Positions 1 through 11,829 of a stretch of 64,000 nucleotides of DNA are shown piece by piece. The number at the start of each line of letters is the position of its first letter. Positions within the stretch are counted from its first letter, which is position 1. Source of the stretch: Halichondria panicea (lineage: Eukaryota; Porifera; Demospongiae; Suberitida; Halichondriidae); NCBI RefSeq assembly GCF_963675165.1, contig NC_087384.1, positions 2,006,501 through 2,070,500 on the forward strand, written 5' to 3'. Made by a program: the position numbers and the translations under genes. The notes beneath the pieces were generated by a model. That model was not told where the DNA came from, did not search any database, and worked only from the letters and a program-made list of their open reading frames with translations.

Positions 1-153
1 CATGGCGACCAACTGTGCTTTAGAGCAAGAAATGCCAGTCTCTACACACACTAAGTATAGTGTGCAGTGTAAAAGGAATTTTATGCTGGTCTCACTAAAG
101 TGCTTTATCCACCAAAACACAGGACTATAATAATTCCAGCCTAGCCGACTTAC

Positions 154-1321
154 CATGATGTCGATTGGAGCGGGCACTCCGGGTAAAACCAGGTGAATGT
201 TGTAGTAGTCCGAGCCCTTCTTCTCTTCTTTCTTTTCAGCCTCCTCATTCTCAGGTGGTGGAGTGTCTGCAGAGCACAATGTTGCAGAACACTATAATAC
301 TAAGCACATATCTAGCCAGAACATTTATAAGTGACTATTGGAATTACAAAAGTTGCTTCGTATTTTTGGGGGTCTGTTCCGTTATGTGACTATAGACTCA
401 CCTGATTTTTGGGGTGTGGTCTTTTGCTCAGAATCAGGCTCACTGGTGCTGCAAGTGCTCATAGAGTTGTCTGTGTGTATGCATGTGTAAGAGGTGCATG
501 GTTGTGTAATAATTATGTAATTGGTATCTACTAGCACATAATTACATTACACTTACCCGAATACCTGAATAACACTCTAGGAGTGTAGTCACCGTACTAA
601 AGGGGTGCTACACTCATTGTACATGTGTACATGAATTTATCATGAATTTCATCATTGCATATTTACACTTGAAGGGGTGGATACTTTTCGTGAGAAAATT
701 TAAAGCACATGTACATGCACACCATTGGCTAGTAAATACACAAGGCTGCACTAGAACCGTAATACAATGCCCCAAAGCACGTTCCCTCGATGAAAGGCTG
801 TTCAAATGCAAGTACAAGACCAAAGAGAATAGCTGTATGTCATGCTATAGTTATTGACAGGGCTATTCATTGAGCCAGTTTGTAAGACGTCATTGTGTGG
901 TATTGTGAATGGATTATCACACTGCATCTCATAAACCATAGTTGTACACTAATGCATAGTGCGAACCCAGAAACAAGAGCGCACTTGATGGCAACTAAAT
1001 TATTTTACGCACAGACTAGCAAATCAAGTTTGTTAAATTACAACCTCGAATACATACCCTCCACATACATCATACCATCAAGCTCAAACGGTAAATTGAT
1101 AATGACTAATTACTATAAACTGGGCCTCCAAAAATTCTATTTTAAGGGCACTCACCAGACTCTGCGCTGGGACTTGAGACCCTCGTCCCTTCCTCTTCAC
1201 TGTCACTTATCTTGATCAGCCCAGCCCCTCCCTTCACCTCAGTGCCTTCCTCCATTTGATTGGAAGGCTTCAAGCTATTCTCGCTGCTCGTAGTGTCTGC
1301 AGGGGCTAGAATACCAGGCAT
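154..1321 (-). CDS. CLU-like (clustered mitochondria protein) N-terminus, partial
   Basis: Three phase-1 coding exons can be read on the minus strand: 1156-1321 (ATG at 1319-1321, donor GTGAGT), 402-470 and 154-266 (donor GTAAGT). The gene continues beyond the left edge. The first ~80 residues are acidic, Ser/Thr/Pro-rich and look disordered. They are followed by a Lys/Glu stretch and then DYYNIHLVLPGVPAPIDIM, which resembles the start of the ubiquitin-like N-terminal domain of CLU/CLUH proteins. CLUH is a cytosolic RNA-binding protein that controls mRNAs of mitochondrial proteins. Only ~115 residues are visible, so the family call rests on one short motif. The exon structure is firmer, because the phases agree at both junctions. 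A GTG in frame at 1328-1330 is not used, since a eukaryotic ATG lies just downstream. A non-coding 5' exon may end near 1490-1500, where donor-like GTAGGTGAGT is seen. Confidence 0.5.
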
Positions 1322-1639
1322 TCTGGACACTCAACACTGATCTGCACGGATGACAATATCTTAAGCTATATAAATATATGAGCGATGTGGATACAGATAT
1401 TAAACAGAGCAATCTACTGCATGTGATGCTATCTAGTCAGCTTAAAATTCATAACTTTTATTGTTGTTGCTAGCTGGAGAAATAAAACTCACCTACCTGT
1501 AGCTAGCTGTTAGTGTACGAAACAAGTCAGAGCTGGTGCTTTGTTGATTGCAAGGCTCTCGCATCCACGTGGCTAAACTCGTATACTGCCATGAGAAAGT
1601 TGCATCAGAAGTTACGGATTTGTTCATAATTAATTTCCT

Positions 1640-2055
1640 TTTTATACGGCTCGGTGCACATGCGCAAGCGAGGTCTTGGTTCCTCACGTACTTGGGAATG
1701 CCATGGCATATGGAGCTTCAGAAGAGTGCGTGGCAAATCTTGTTCATTGCTCATGGAGTGTTGCTACTCTACTTTACTTAGTAGTTAGCTCACACTAGAA
1801 CGCTAGCTATTGGTGGCTGCAAGAGTGAGAAGAGAGCTGATGCAGCCACAATTAGATTTGGATTTTTGGCATCGATCGTTTTTAATAACAATCATTGTCG
1901 ATCATTACCCACTCTACGAGTTTCCCTGTGGCTAGGATTCTGCATGCAGCAAAATGTTCATATAGTGTATAAAAGCTATTGCTAATAGCTAGTAGCTTAT
2001 ATGTTGCTTTGACACCTCCACCGAGGCATCGCATCAGTACCCGCAGTGCTTTTCA
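1640..2055 (+). repeat. dispersed element, CCTCGGTG-type
   Basis: This is one member of a family seen again at 54040-54525, with pieces near 17085-17320, 32060-33310, 34140-34200, 42150-42480 and 43783-44000. Shared landmarks are CGCATGCGCAAGCGAGG near the left end, a central block ending ATCGATCGTTTTTAA, and a right end CCACCGAGGCAT followed by a GGTGCTTTCA-like tail. The left (TCGGTG) and right (CACCGAGG) ends are short inverted repeats. This suggests a non-autonomous DNA element with no ORF. Confidence 0.55.
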
Positions 2056-2579
2056 CTTTGTATAGTCATACATTAAACATCATTAATTTTCAGTATACTA
2101 AATAGAAAATCATTGAAATAATGACAGCTAGAATCCTAAATACTTTAATATATCTATGTGTGTACATGAAAAAGGCCGGTTAAAAAATTGATGGCAATTT
2201 CAGTGTATGTTAAAAAAATGATACGGCACAAACGAGACATGCATGATTGACACTGACTGAGTTCATTGTGTGGGTGGAGCTGGTCCTCCGTCCTGCAGAG
2301 CAGAGAGAGGAGAGAAAAAGAGTGCATCATATTGTGATAAAGCACATAATAATTATATAGTGGCTTATTTTCTTTGAATATTTTGTATAAATATGGTTGA
2401 CATTTTTATTGTAGAGCATTTTTCGATAAAATTACTAGGTTCTACGTCACCATTCAGAGCTGCATGTACAGAACAAAATTTAATATCCATGGCTACACCA
2501 GGCATGTTAAATAAATAGCCCATTCAACTGGATAATTGTGGAGTGAATTTATTTATTATACACAGTCTAGTTAGATCTA

Positions 2580-2716
2580 GCCGAGGCTAATAGCTCAGCT
2601 GTTGCACTCACATTACTATCAGGTTGAGACCTTGGTTTTAAATCTCCTGATCTTCTTAACCTTGCAGGCCTGCAAAGGTTGAGCAATGAGTTACGTTGTT
2701 AATTAAAAAAAAAATG
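2580..2716 (+). repeat. tRNA-derived SINE candidate
   Basis: The sequence TAGCTCAGCTG at 2591-2601 fits a pol III A box. GGTTTTAAATCTCC about 43 nt downstream fits a weakened B box, and the unit ends in a run of ten A's near 2705-2714. This is the layout of a tRNA-derived SINE. No second copy was recognised in the window, so it may be an isolated old insertion or chance. Confidence 0.35.
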
Positions 2717-2806
2717 CAAGTCCACAATGTTACAATGTTAGCAATGATATTCCGGCTACTAATTATGCATTAACTAAAGTGGAATGCAGACAGCACACAC
2801 TACATG

Positions 2807-3640
2807 TTAACAAGTTGACCTGAACAGAAAGAGGAGCACTGCAACGACCAACCAGACAAGAAGGAGCAATGCAACGTTCATGGATTGGCCATCATTGGGT
2901 TGTCCAGATTCAAAGCCAGGATCTGGAATGAAATCAATACAATGTCACTTGTATTGAACGCATGTACACTGAAGACATACAAAAAACATTCCAAGCATTG
3001 GTAATCTTCCATTTGTCTAAGATTACATACATTTTATATAGTGATACCTAAAATAATACCAAAGGCGTATACAGTGTATACTAGCTTGGTCTAAGCTGTT
3101 GCTCAGGTCAATAGTATTTGTGACTAGTGCACGTATGACTGTGTATGTGTGTGTGGAGTGGTTGGCTTTACGTTCAGAGAAGCATTCAGTGTCAGTGCAG
3201 TGGTTCTGTGTCTGCAGCTGTGTAGGAAACAACATGGAACAGTTACTAACACAAGCTCTTGTCCATGCCCATGGCTACATGACACATGTACCTGTCTTAC
3301 AAATCTAGCCAGCTTTGATTCTCAAAGCAAACTTTGCAACAACTCAACATTAATATACGGATTAAATTCACCCTTTATAATGGCACCACTATTTACCGTT
3401 CACGTAATAAATCTGGAGCCTATAATATATACACCATATGCACAATAGAATGTAACGGTAGTAGAGCTCTATAAGAACATCAACACAAGAACATCATTAT
3501 TTTTTGCTGTCCCGAAACATAATAATTATATAGCATAAATCAACATTGGCGCATGGCATGATCATTTGAACAGAACATACCCCAGCAATCAGTCTTCTCA
3601 TGGACCAGATATACTCACAGACACACTCATAGGGGTCCAT
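2807..3640 (-). CDS. SMIM14: small integral membrane protein 14 homologue
   Basis: Three exons are read: 3581-3640 (20 codons, donor GTATGT), 3172-3217 (donor GTAAAG) and 2807-2922 (stop TAA at 2807-2809). The junction phases agree and give a 73-residue protein. Exon 1 starts MDPYECVCEYIWSMRRLIAG, which matches the Cys-rich DPxECVC...MRRLI start of vertebrate SMIM14. Exon 2 carries CTDTEC, the other family signature. The last exon holds one hydrophobic segment (residues ~50-69, MNVALLLLVWLVVAVLLFLF) near the C-terminus. The family is a small single-pass ER membrane protein of poorly known function. The vertebrate protein is about 99 residues, with a longer proline-rich tail that is absent here. 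The gene is divergent from CHFR, with 242 bp between start codons, so a shared promoter is likely. Confidence 0.87.
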
Positions 3641-3882
3641 TTTAACAGGATCCTCGTATGCAGTCAATGCAGTACAGCTGTTGAGAGGCTAAATGTTCTA
3701 GTCCTGAGCAAGAGCAGCAGAACCGAGACTAGACTGTGCAGCTCAGACAGTAATCTGATCTTTGTTTACCTGATCTGAACACGGCACGTGGGATACCAAA
3801 GGGGGTGGGGCTTGTAGGTTCGTTATGGGCGTGGTTTATGTAGTTAAAACTGTCACGCCCACCTATGTTTTCAGAGTGAGCA
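3641..3882. promoter_or_regulatory. divergent promoter region SMIM14 / CHFR
   Basis: The 242 bp between the two start codons must hold both 5' UTRs and probably a bidirectional promoter. An ACAG-type acceptor lies just upstream of the CHFR ATG (TTTTCAG near 3868-3873), so part of the CHFR leader may be spliced. No TATA box was recognised. Confidence 0.4.
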
Positions 3883-6800
3883 ATGTCTTCTCTGCTCGAG
3901 CTGGATGATCCCTGGGGGCTGCTGGTAGGAGTGGAAGGCGAGGAGGGTGATCTCATTCCACTGGTGGGGGAGCAGTTCTCCATAGGGAGGGGAAAAAGTG
4001 GGTTTACAAAGTAAAGTAATAATTATCATGATTACATGAAAAATGCACTAAAAGAAATTTTTATTCTCTCCAGATGCTGATCTTGTGATTGCGGACAATC
4101 GTTTCGTGTCCACTTCCCACTGTGTGCTGGTACGAGGCGAGGGAGGATGGGCCAGCTTACGGGACACCTCCTCCAACGGAACTCTGCTCAATGGCACAAA
4201 ACTGGAGAAGAACACCGATGTAAGTTAGCTCTGGTAACTAACGAATAACGTTGAGTTTATATTGTCTTGTCACTGACAAGTTCTTCAATCATTCTTTGCA
4301 GGTTAAGTTAGCATCTGATGACATCATCAAGATTGTCAGTCGTAAAGACAATCCAGAGTTTAGTAAGTGAGGTGTTCATACTCTCTATTATAGTAAAGAT
4401 CGGAAGTCACCCTTCTTTGAAAAATGAATCAATCATTAACCCACACACACACACACTCACTCATGAACTCCTTAAGATGTGTCGTTCAAGTTCAGCTACA
4501 CAACCCCACCAGCTGAAGAACTTGATTCCACCCTTTCATACGAAGACACAGATCATGTGACTGACGACGAACAGCCAACCTTGGAATACAGTCCCTCGGA
4601 CATGGCCGATGGAGGAAGGAGCTCTGAGGGTGATGAGGATGTGAAGAAAGTAAAAGAAGAGGGGCCTAAAAAGTTTGCTGGAAAGAAACATGAACTTGGT
4701 GTGAGTATACAATACTTCCAGCTACGGTTTATGATCAGCTAATGCATGTAGGAAATCAAACTCAGAGAATGTTGAGACTAGTAGTAGTTGCTAGTAGTAC
4801 CGTATAGCTACATGTAGATCTGCGGCCCAAAAATTCTGCGAATTCTGCGAATGAATGAGTAAACGCAAAAATATTATCCGCAAATGCTTATTATCCACTT
4901 ACCAGTTGAAAATTTAATTCGCAGAAATATTATCCGCAGAAGGTCTTTTTACAGCTATTCGCAGAATTTTTGGGCCGCAGAAATTTCTAGCTATACGGTA
5001 GTTGCCTGGCCGTAATTATTGGACCACAAGAAGGGTCAGTAGGGCAATTGGTTCGGATGGCAATAACTGCACGTTTGTTTGACTAGGAGTACAAGATGCA
5101 TGACACAGCTCACCAATATACGTACATGCAGTGCGCCTACTACTGTATCACATTCGTGTCAGTGCAATGTACAGTATGATAATGTTAACTGGATGCACTA
5201 TCACTCACAGAGTTCCGAGGATGCCCCTGAGTCTAAGAGAGCAGCGTGTGAGGAGGTTACAAAGGAGGAGTCACACGACCAGACCGAGGAGGAAACTAAA
5301 CCACCCCCGCTGAAGAAGGAAGACTCTATTGCTGAGACTCTGACCTGTCAGATCTGCCAGGTACAGCGTTATAAACACATCTCTTAGAGGGGACACCATT
5401 GCAGATAGTTGGCCGAGGGTGAAGGGGGTGTGGTCTTCCTCCAGCTCTACATGATTGAGTATAATATTGCTCAGTTAGACTGTACAGCTAGCCTATACAT
5501 GACAACAATTTCATTTACCACCACCCATGCACACACTAGGAGATTCTGCACGACTGTGTCAGCCTCCAGCCGTGCATGCACTCGTACTGTGGTGGCTGCT
5601 ACTCTGAGTGGATGGGTGCTTCCGATAATTGCCCAGCCGTGAGTTACATGTAGCTGTCTCTGTACACCATCATTGCCATATTAAACTAGTAATATTCATT
5701 TATAAAAATACCGTATAGCGCGAAATTTTCGAGGCACTTATATTTCGTGGATTAGCCTCTAAAAGCTATTTCGTTGCACAATGTTCGCGGAATGACTGCT
5801 TACCGGAAGCCACGCCTTTAAATCTATGCATGCTATAGCAGGTAATTCAATTTTCGTGGACTTAATTTTCGTGTAGGATTCTAACCCACGAAATCCGCGA
5901 AAATTAAGCCCCTCGAAAATTTCGCGCTATACGGTAATTATTTTGTGTCTCGCATAAAATTTATGTACGGTTTCATCTCTCTTTTAAAAGGCCAGGAGAT
6001 ACTCTTGACATGATCACTATAGCCAAATCTTGATAACCATGGCAGGCCTTTATTAGCTTTGTTTTAGATCGTCATGGTATACACTCGAAGTCCCTGGCTC
6101 GAAGAAAAGAGCTCATACTAGCTGCTATGCATTACAGTAACCCCCACTAGATGCCCCTTATCCTCCTCCCCCTCTCCCCAGTGCCGGGACCGTGTCGAGC
6201 GTATCAGCAAGAACCACATCGTGAACAACCTGGTGGATGCGTACCTCAGATCTAACCCAGACAAGAAGAGACCAGAGGAAGACTTGAAGGAACTGGACGA
6301 GAAGAACAAGATCACTAAAGACATGGTGGGTTGCATACAATGTACAGTTACATGTACACTCTTACGTCAGGGATACTACTACAGTACGTTACGCGCACAA
6401 CAGCATTTGTAATGTAATTGTTTTCACTGGTTATGGGCAGCGTTCACAGTGCATGTACATTGTGCTACTTACAGCTCAGAGATAGTTACAAAGCTTTCGG
6501 TTTTGTTTTTCTTTAGGCAGATACAACGCTGCTCTGCATAATGAAACATTTTTTTCTGATAAATAATGAAGTTTATGCTTTTGTGCAGCTCTACCCCAAG
6601 AAAAAGCATAGTCACTATGACGATGATGGCCATTACGATGACGATTCTAGCTCTGATTCTAGCTCTACTGACTCAGAGGAGGACCACCCTCCAACATATC
6701 TCACCCCCCACACATTTGGCCACACCCACCCCCTACCCTCATTCCCTTTTGGGTATAAAATATACGCAATAATGTTTTAGCTTAATTGTCATGACAGGAA

Positions 6801-9228
6801 AACGTTGACTTAATCTCTGTACTGTAGCTCAACTCCTGCTCCTTTCATGCTGTGTCGTCAGTGTCCGAGCCACGTCCCCTCCACACCCTCACACCCCACA
6901 CACCCCACACCACCGCCCTTCATCTGCACGACAAGCACCATCCACGTTCTCTGTCTTTGTTGCCTCCAGCCCATGCCTGATCGCAGGAGTGACACAGACA
7001 TGAGTATCCCACCACAGAAATGTGAGTGCCTTTTATTGTCTCAACTCTATTCCTTTGTCTAATCAATGTAAACCTGTATACAGAACTAGGCGTGATAAGG
7101 CCCTAGGTCATTGTTTTCTTTCGTTACGATATCTAGTGTGCCCGCAGTGAGACCTGTTTAGTCTTGTAATTGTTTTTCCAGGTGATATTTGCAGTCAGGC
7201 GTACTGTCACATGTACTGGGGTTGCAGAAAGTCAGGTTGCCGGGGATGTCTCAATCTGTTCAAAGGTAATGCTACTAGCTCTCTCACTCTATCAGCAAAC
7301 ATTCTTATACCGTATAGCAGGTAATTTGTTGAACTTGAGAACGGTGATTTTCATAGTGTATTCGTTTGCTTAATTCATTACATGCACTGCGTTGCATGCG
7401 TTCAAACCACCCCTTTGTTTTCGTGGGTAAATGTTTAACGAGATCAGCTTGCTCACGAAAATAACGAATTGTTTACCCCACGAAAAGTACTTGCTATAAT
7501 TATGGTACACAGTGTAGCACATACTCTTAGCTATACCTTTGAATGGAGACTCGAACAGTATAGCCTGCTATGAATTCGGTATTCATGTGTCAACAGTTTT
7601 GTGACACATACACTGTACAATCTTCGATCATCCTCTTACAGACATGGATTTCCCGGACAGTATCCTGAGCGGTGTATTAAACAACGGCAACGCGTACGAG
7701 TCTAGAGTACTGAAGGAGTACATGGAGGGGAAGTCCCTATCAATTAAAGATGTGCTCACTTCCTGTTGCGGGAAGTTAGAGAGTGGAGAGTACACGTGCA
7801 GCGACTCCAGGACAGCTCGTATGTCCTCCTCCACTAGGTCCTGTTTCAAGTGTGCCCTTAAAAATTTCAAGGACTTAGTGTACCTGTATCGCAGGGACAT
7901 TCCTGACAGGGAGTTGCCAGGTGAGGGTGTGTGTGTTATGTGAAGGTGATCTTGTATCACACTCGGTACATGTACATGTATATATCTATTGGGTGTTAGG
8001 AGGGTTCACATTTGCATTATACATGTACGTAGCTGTTTTTTTAAACTAGTTACGTATAGTACTACAGTTTCAGGTATTATAGTTTCAAATTGGCAAAATT
8101 TACAAACTCAAGTTTTTACCATAATTATGTACCGTACTCTAGCAAAATTACGCCCACCCTAATTGCATGCTACAAAGCAGCTACAGGTGGGATGGGCTTA
8201 ATTTCGAAAACAGTAGTTTTGTCTCGAAATTAAGCCCACTCATTAAAAAACTATTCTTCTCTGTCTGCGTCTGAGGCCTGCCAGCTCTTGAAATACAATG
8301 AATATCAACATACAACAATGGTAATGCATGGGTAAAGTAGCTAGGTATAAAGAGTCAAGATTCTGTATCAGAAGGTTCTTCCTTGTCATGTCACTATCAG
8401 AGTCTTCAACAGCGATTCAGAGAAGATGGTCCTTGTCTCTTATACTTGCTAATAGGATCTAGGTATATGTAGCTATATATCTAGCTATATTCAGAGCTAA
8501 CCAGCGTACTGCTAAACCTTTTCTGACAACTTGCTCACTGACTAATGCATCACTTCCTGGTGGGCGTATTTTTGAGGCAAATTGGAACTTTCACTCAAAA
8601 GTGGGGGTGGGCGTAATTTCGGACATGGGCGTAATCTCGGTAGAGTACGGTATATGTAACATTGACAGTAACATTGTTGTGTAAACTATTGACTATTGGA
8701 TGCATACACCCATACACTTATACCGTAGAGGGGGTAATTTTCGTTGGGACACATTTTCTACAGCTTACAATGTGACCTAGAACCTATATTGCGCGTTAAT
8801 TTTGAAGTTTTATATTTCGGACGATGCTCTATATACATGTACATGTACGTACATCACGAAAATATAACATTTCCACCATACGAAAGTAATTAACCCGCTA
8901 TGTATGTATACATCGTATGTTTTCTGCTGTTACAGTAGTTATATACAGTACGTACTAGTGTATTTCGGCTAATTTTATTAGAACACAATGCACACCCATG
9001 CAGCTGCTGTGACCAGTCGTCCGGACTGCTATTGGGGCAAGAACTGCAGGACTCAAGTCAACAAGCCTCATCATGCCGAGTGAGTGACGCTTTTAATTAA
9101 TTCTAGGGTATTAAAAATACGACTAGAAATGTGATTTTTTTTATCGGCAATCTTATAATGATTATTCTCTTAACTTCCTCCATTATTGCAGGAGGTACAG
9201 TCATATCTGTGACCAAACAAGACATTAA
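3883..9228 (+). CDS. CHFR: E3 ubiquitin ligase CHFR
   Basis: Thirteen exons in consistent phase encode 590 residues: 3883-3997, 4074-4219, 4302-4362, 4477-4700, 5211-5360, 5540-5638, 6182-6325, 6589-6752, 6828-7021, 7182-7265, 7642-7920, 9004-9079 and 9192-9228. CHFR is the mitotic checkpoint ligase. Its FHA domain binds phosphopeptides, its RING transfers ubiquitin, and its C-terminal PBZ finger binds poly(ADP-ribose). The FHA domain (about residues 10-110) shows the IGRGK, STSHC and SSNGT motifs. The C3HC4 RING spans exons 5-7 (CQIC, CMHSYCGGC, CPACRD). An acidic serine-rich linker (exon 8) is followed by the Cys-rich region with CRQC, CLCCLQPMPDRR and CHMYWGC. The PBZ motif CYWGKNC...HHAERYSHIC is split over the last two exons. 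All key residues are present. Human CHFR is 664 residues. Introns 4, 6, 10 and 11 contain foldback transposons. The gene is tail-to-tail with the TP53I13-like gene. Confidence 0.94.
4798..5000. mobile_element. TACCGTA foldback element in CHFR intron 4
   Basis: The 203-bp palindromic element runs from TACCGTATAGCTA to TAGCTATACGGTA. The arms are nearly complementary, including TGCGGCCCAAAAATTCTGCG against CGCAGAATTTTTGGGCCGCA. It has no ORF. The flanking TA suggests a TA target duplication, as in Tc1/mariner-derived MITEs (inference). Confidence 0.75.
5709..5936. mobile_element. TACCGTA foldback element in CHFR intron 6
   Basis: This is a 228-bp inverted-repeat element. The ends TACCGTATAGCGCGAAATTT and AAATTTCGCGCTATACGGTA are perfectly complementary. 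Its closest relative in the window is at 16665-16886. Confidence 0.8.
7308..7506. mobile_element. TACCGTA foldback element in CHFR intron 10
   Basis: This element of about 200 bp starts TACCGTATAGCAGGTAATTT. It ends with ACTTGCTATAATTATGGTA, a slightly decayed complement. Internal TTCGTGGG/CCCACGAAAA segments pair, as in the element at 15567-15774. Confidence 0.65.
8130..8652. mobile_element. TACCGTA element with ~60-bp TIRs in CHFR intron 11
   Basis: The left end TACCGTACTCTAGCAAAATT and right end GGTAGAGTACGGTA are inverted. Further paired blocks ACGCCCACCC and GGGTGGGCGT lie inside. It is 523 bp, larger than its relatives, and has no ORF. Confidence 0.65.
8721..8904. mobile_element. TACCGTA element, right end decayed
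   Basis: It starts TACCGTAGAGGGGGTAATTT. The right half carries the complementary AATTAACCCGCTATGTA, where the terminal CGGTA is lost. It lies in CHFR intron 11 directly after the 8130-8652 element. Confidence 0.5.
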
Positions 9229-9504
9229 TTAGTACTACGTAGTATGCTGGCTGTCAAGACTGTTGTAGACAATGAGTTATGTTTTCACAGTGGATTGTAT
9301 TTCAATTCTAGAACGTTATTCTGATGAAGACATGCATGTATATATAATTATTATACGTACTGTTACAAAACGTTATAATTATGAAGGGTTTATTGGGAAC
9401 AGATTACGGTACGTGACGTAACTAAATTGGTGAAATCAGTGAACTTAAAAAACAAGAAACAAATCAAGACAAATAGCTAAACAGCTCCGCCAGCATAAGA
9501 ACAG

Positions 9505-11799
9505 TTACAGCTCATCTTCATCTGATTCGTCCAATAATTTTTCCCGCTCGGCCAAACCATCTTTGGGCATTCCCATCTCAGGAATGGCCATTCCACTGCC
9601 GCTTTTTCCCAAAGCCACCGGGAAATACTTGCTCACTGATTTATACTTCCCTTTCTGCTTCCCTTTAAAGCTGCAGGACACCCAGAGTCTCCATATAACT
9701 AGTAGCATTGCTAGCAGCAGAATGACTACTACCAGAGCCAGCAAAACTGTTAATCTTTGACGAGAAGATTCGAGTACTATTACAGTAGTGGGTTTGTTGC
9801 AGACGGGGGTGGGTTTGTTGACGTCACCTGAGGGTATGGAGTTATTGGAGCATGGCGGACTTTGTGTGCTGATGTCACTGTTATGGGGTGTGGTCTCAGG
9901 AGAGGGGGCACGTACGTCTGGGCACACAATATTGGGAGGGAGGTTGTGGTCTGATTCCAGTACCAAACCTGCAATTACACAAAATAAAACAACCAAGTAA
10001 ATTTTTTGAATTGCATGATCGTATATACGACAATTCATTAGTTTAAATTTAAGTACCTGTAGCTAGGGTCAGAAACAAATCAGCATTTCCCTGGCTTAAG
10101 ATTAAGTGCATGCGTGTGTGCGACATAAGCTAGTGATGTCACCTTTACTGTAAGTTCCAATGCTGTAGTCTAAACTCTCGTCAGTTTTCAGAGCGTTCTG
10201 TTCCAGCCACGCCCTCACCAAGTGAGACTCCACCCACTCCATACGATAGATACACCCCCACGACACCAGTGCCAATGGCTGTGAGAATATGACGTCACAA
10301 TGCATTTCCATGAATACTGTACACAAAGCTATACTTTTATTTGTTAAAACCAACCAAAGAGAGTGTCGACAATTATTGAGCAACATGTTAACACAAACAG
10401 AAATCAATTCTGGGCACACTGCTCTTAGTAGCTACATAATATCATGATGCTGTACTCGCGTACATGAAAAGCTGTCCCAAAAGTACGCTCACAAATAAAC
10501 GACAATATAAATAGTAGACTATTAAAGATCTACACAGCATTGTAAAGCTAACAACCTGCACATTTCTCTTATTTTAACTACAGCGATGATCTCAAATACA
10601 CATGCATGCCTACTGACTTTATCCTCCGATAAGTGTGGGTAAGGGGTGATGACGTGCTTCCAGAGACAGGAGTGAGCCAAGTCTCTGAGGGTGGTCACCT
10701 GCTCTTGCGGGGTGCACGGATGGTACAGGAAAGCAACTGCTCCAAGCTGGCATGAAATATAACAGTTGGTCATTGTGTGGTTGAATAGATACCATTCCAT
10801 GTATCATCTGATATCATGACATGAAGTGCTTTAAATTTGTGGTTAGGAATATTCTCTTGTACAGACCATTTTCTAAGTGTCAGACTTTCAATTAACGATA
10901 GTACAAAACACATCTGGAAACCTAGGATCTTATGAACACTTAAAAGCTATGCCTAGCACACAGTTCAATCGGTATATATGTAGAAGCTACGTACGTACTC
11001 CACTCCGGTATTGTACCATAAATGATACGTGTACTATATATATCAGTGTACTTACTCTGAGAGCATGTAGCCACCTCTGAGGGGGTAGGTATTTGTACTC
11101 CCCATACTGGGGGGCTACTGGTCTATAGTCCCCCACGAGTGGGGGGTGCTCCGAGTAGATCAGGGGGTCATCTATGCATTTGAATGTCGGCTAGAGGAAG
11201 AGGAAAGCAAGGGTTAGAGAAGAATGCTTACCATAGTATGTCTTAGAGTCTAGAATTCATACTAGCTTGCTAGCAGAAAACCGACCAACAAAATATTGAG
11301 ACGGCTCCTACTACATCTTGTATTAAATAAGTCATCTCCAAATACAACAATCCACGATATCAGCTATTGTCTAAAGCATGATGACACATTTACTCACGCT
11401 ATAGTGTGTGGTATCGCTGCAGGTTGGTACTGGAGAGGGTTTCATATACTGTAAGGTGAAAAGCAAATGACACCGGTAATTACTCTTTCATGTTCAGCTT
11501 TAATTTCAGACTTACTGATTGCTTGATAAGGCTCGAGTCGTGACACTTCCAGTTGGTGTCTGGTCGTAGATCCTTCTCCACACCAAACTGTATCAAACAA
11601 TTATAAGAGCTGGCGCTAAAAACCCACACCAAAAACTTAGACATATAAATTCCCATTGAGAGTTTACCTCCCCATTGTCACATATTTGGTTCAGATCAAC
11701 ATTCACAGAGTCTACATCACCCTCAGCTCTAGTACAGGTGAGAATTGACACTGTTAAGAGCACCAGGAGAGGTAAAAAGCTTAGAGATCGAGAGTCCAT
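9505..11799 (-). CDS. TP53I13: TP53I13-like (DUF3105) type I membrane protein
   Basis: Seven exons in agreeing phase encode 370 residues: 11668-11799, 11516-11587, 11398-11448, 11056-11190, 10618-10746, 10149-10278 and 9505-9968. The N-terminus is a signal peptide (hydrophobic LSFLPLLVLLTVSILT, likely cut near residue 25). The luminal domain carries the DUF3105 signature: EHPPLVGDYRPV, YGEYKYLPPQRWLHALR, then LGAVAFLYHPC and PLALVSWGCIYRMEWVE. This order and the VAFLYHPC and WG..MEWVE blocks match vertebrate TP53I13, a p53-induced protein implicated in growth suppression. A Pro/Ser/Thr-rich stem leads to one transmembrane segment at about residues 289-309. The cytosolic tail ends in an acidic di-leucine signal EREKLLDESDEDEL, typical of endosome/TGN sorting. 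Exon 5 uses the less common donor GTCAGT. Confidence 0.85.
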
Positions 11800-11829
11800 T
11801 TTAACTTTTTTGTTTTGCTGAATAAACAG
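11800..11829. promoter_or_regulatory. 30-bp gap between divergent start codons
   Basis: The ATG of the TP53I13-like gene (11797-11799, minus) and the ATG of the adaptor gene (11830, plus) are separated by only 30 bp. The gap is pyrimidine-rich on the plus strand and ends AATAAACAG directly before the plus ATG, which looks like a 3' splice site. The plus gene may therefore have an upstream leader exon lying antisense within the neighbour. Confidence 0.5.

Larger units (their letters stand above)
1322..2806. other. intergenic spacer with repeats
   Basis: There is no convincing coding sequence between the CLU-like start and the SMIM14 stop. The stretch holds a dispersed repeat (1640-2055) and a tRNA-like SINE candidate (2580-2716). 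The rest is AT-rich sequence without recognisable structure. Promoter elements of the CLU-like gene should lie near 1330-1560. Confidence 0.6.

Noticed and set aside
1328-1330. GTG as start of the CLU-like protein
   Set aside because: An ATG lies two codons downstream in the same frame and GTG starts are not expected in an animal gene.
3729-3983. Minus-strand open frame of 84 codons with a plausible donor, which could look like an upstream cistron of SMIM14
   Set aside because: It is antisense to CHFR exon 1, whose FHA start (DPWGLLVGV...IGRGK) is clearly coding and in phase with exon 2. The minus frame is a by-product.
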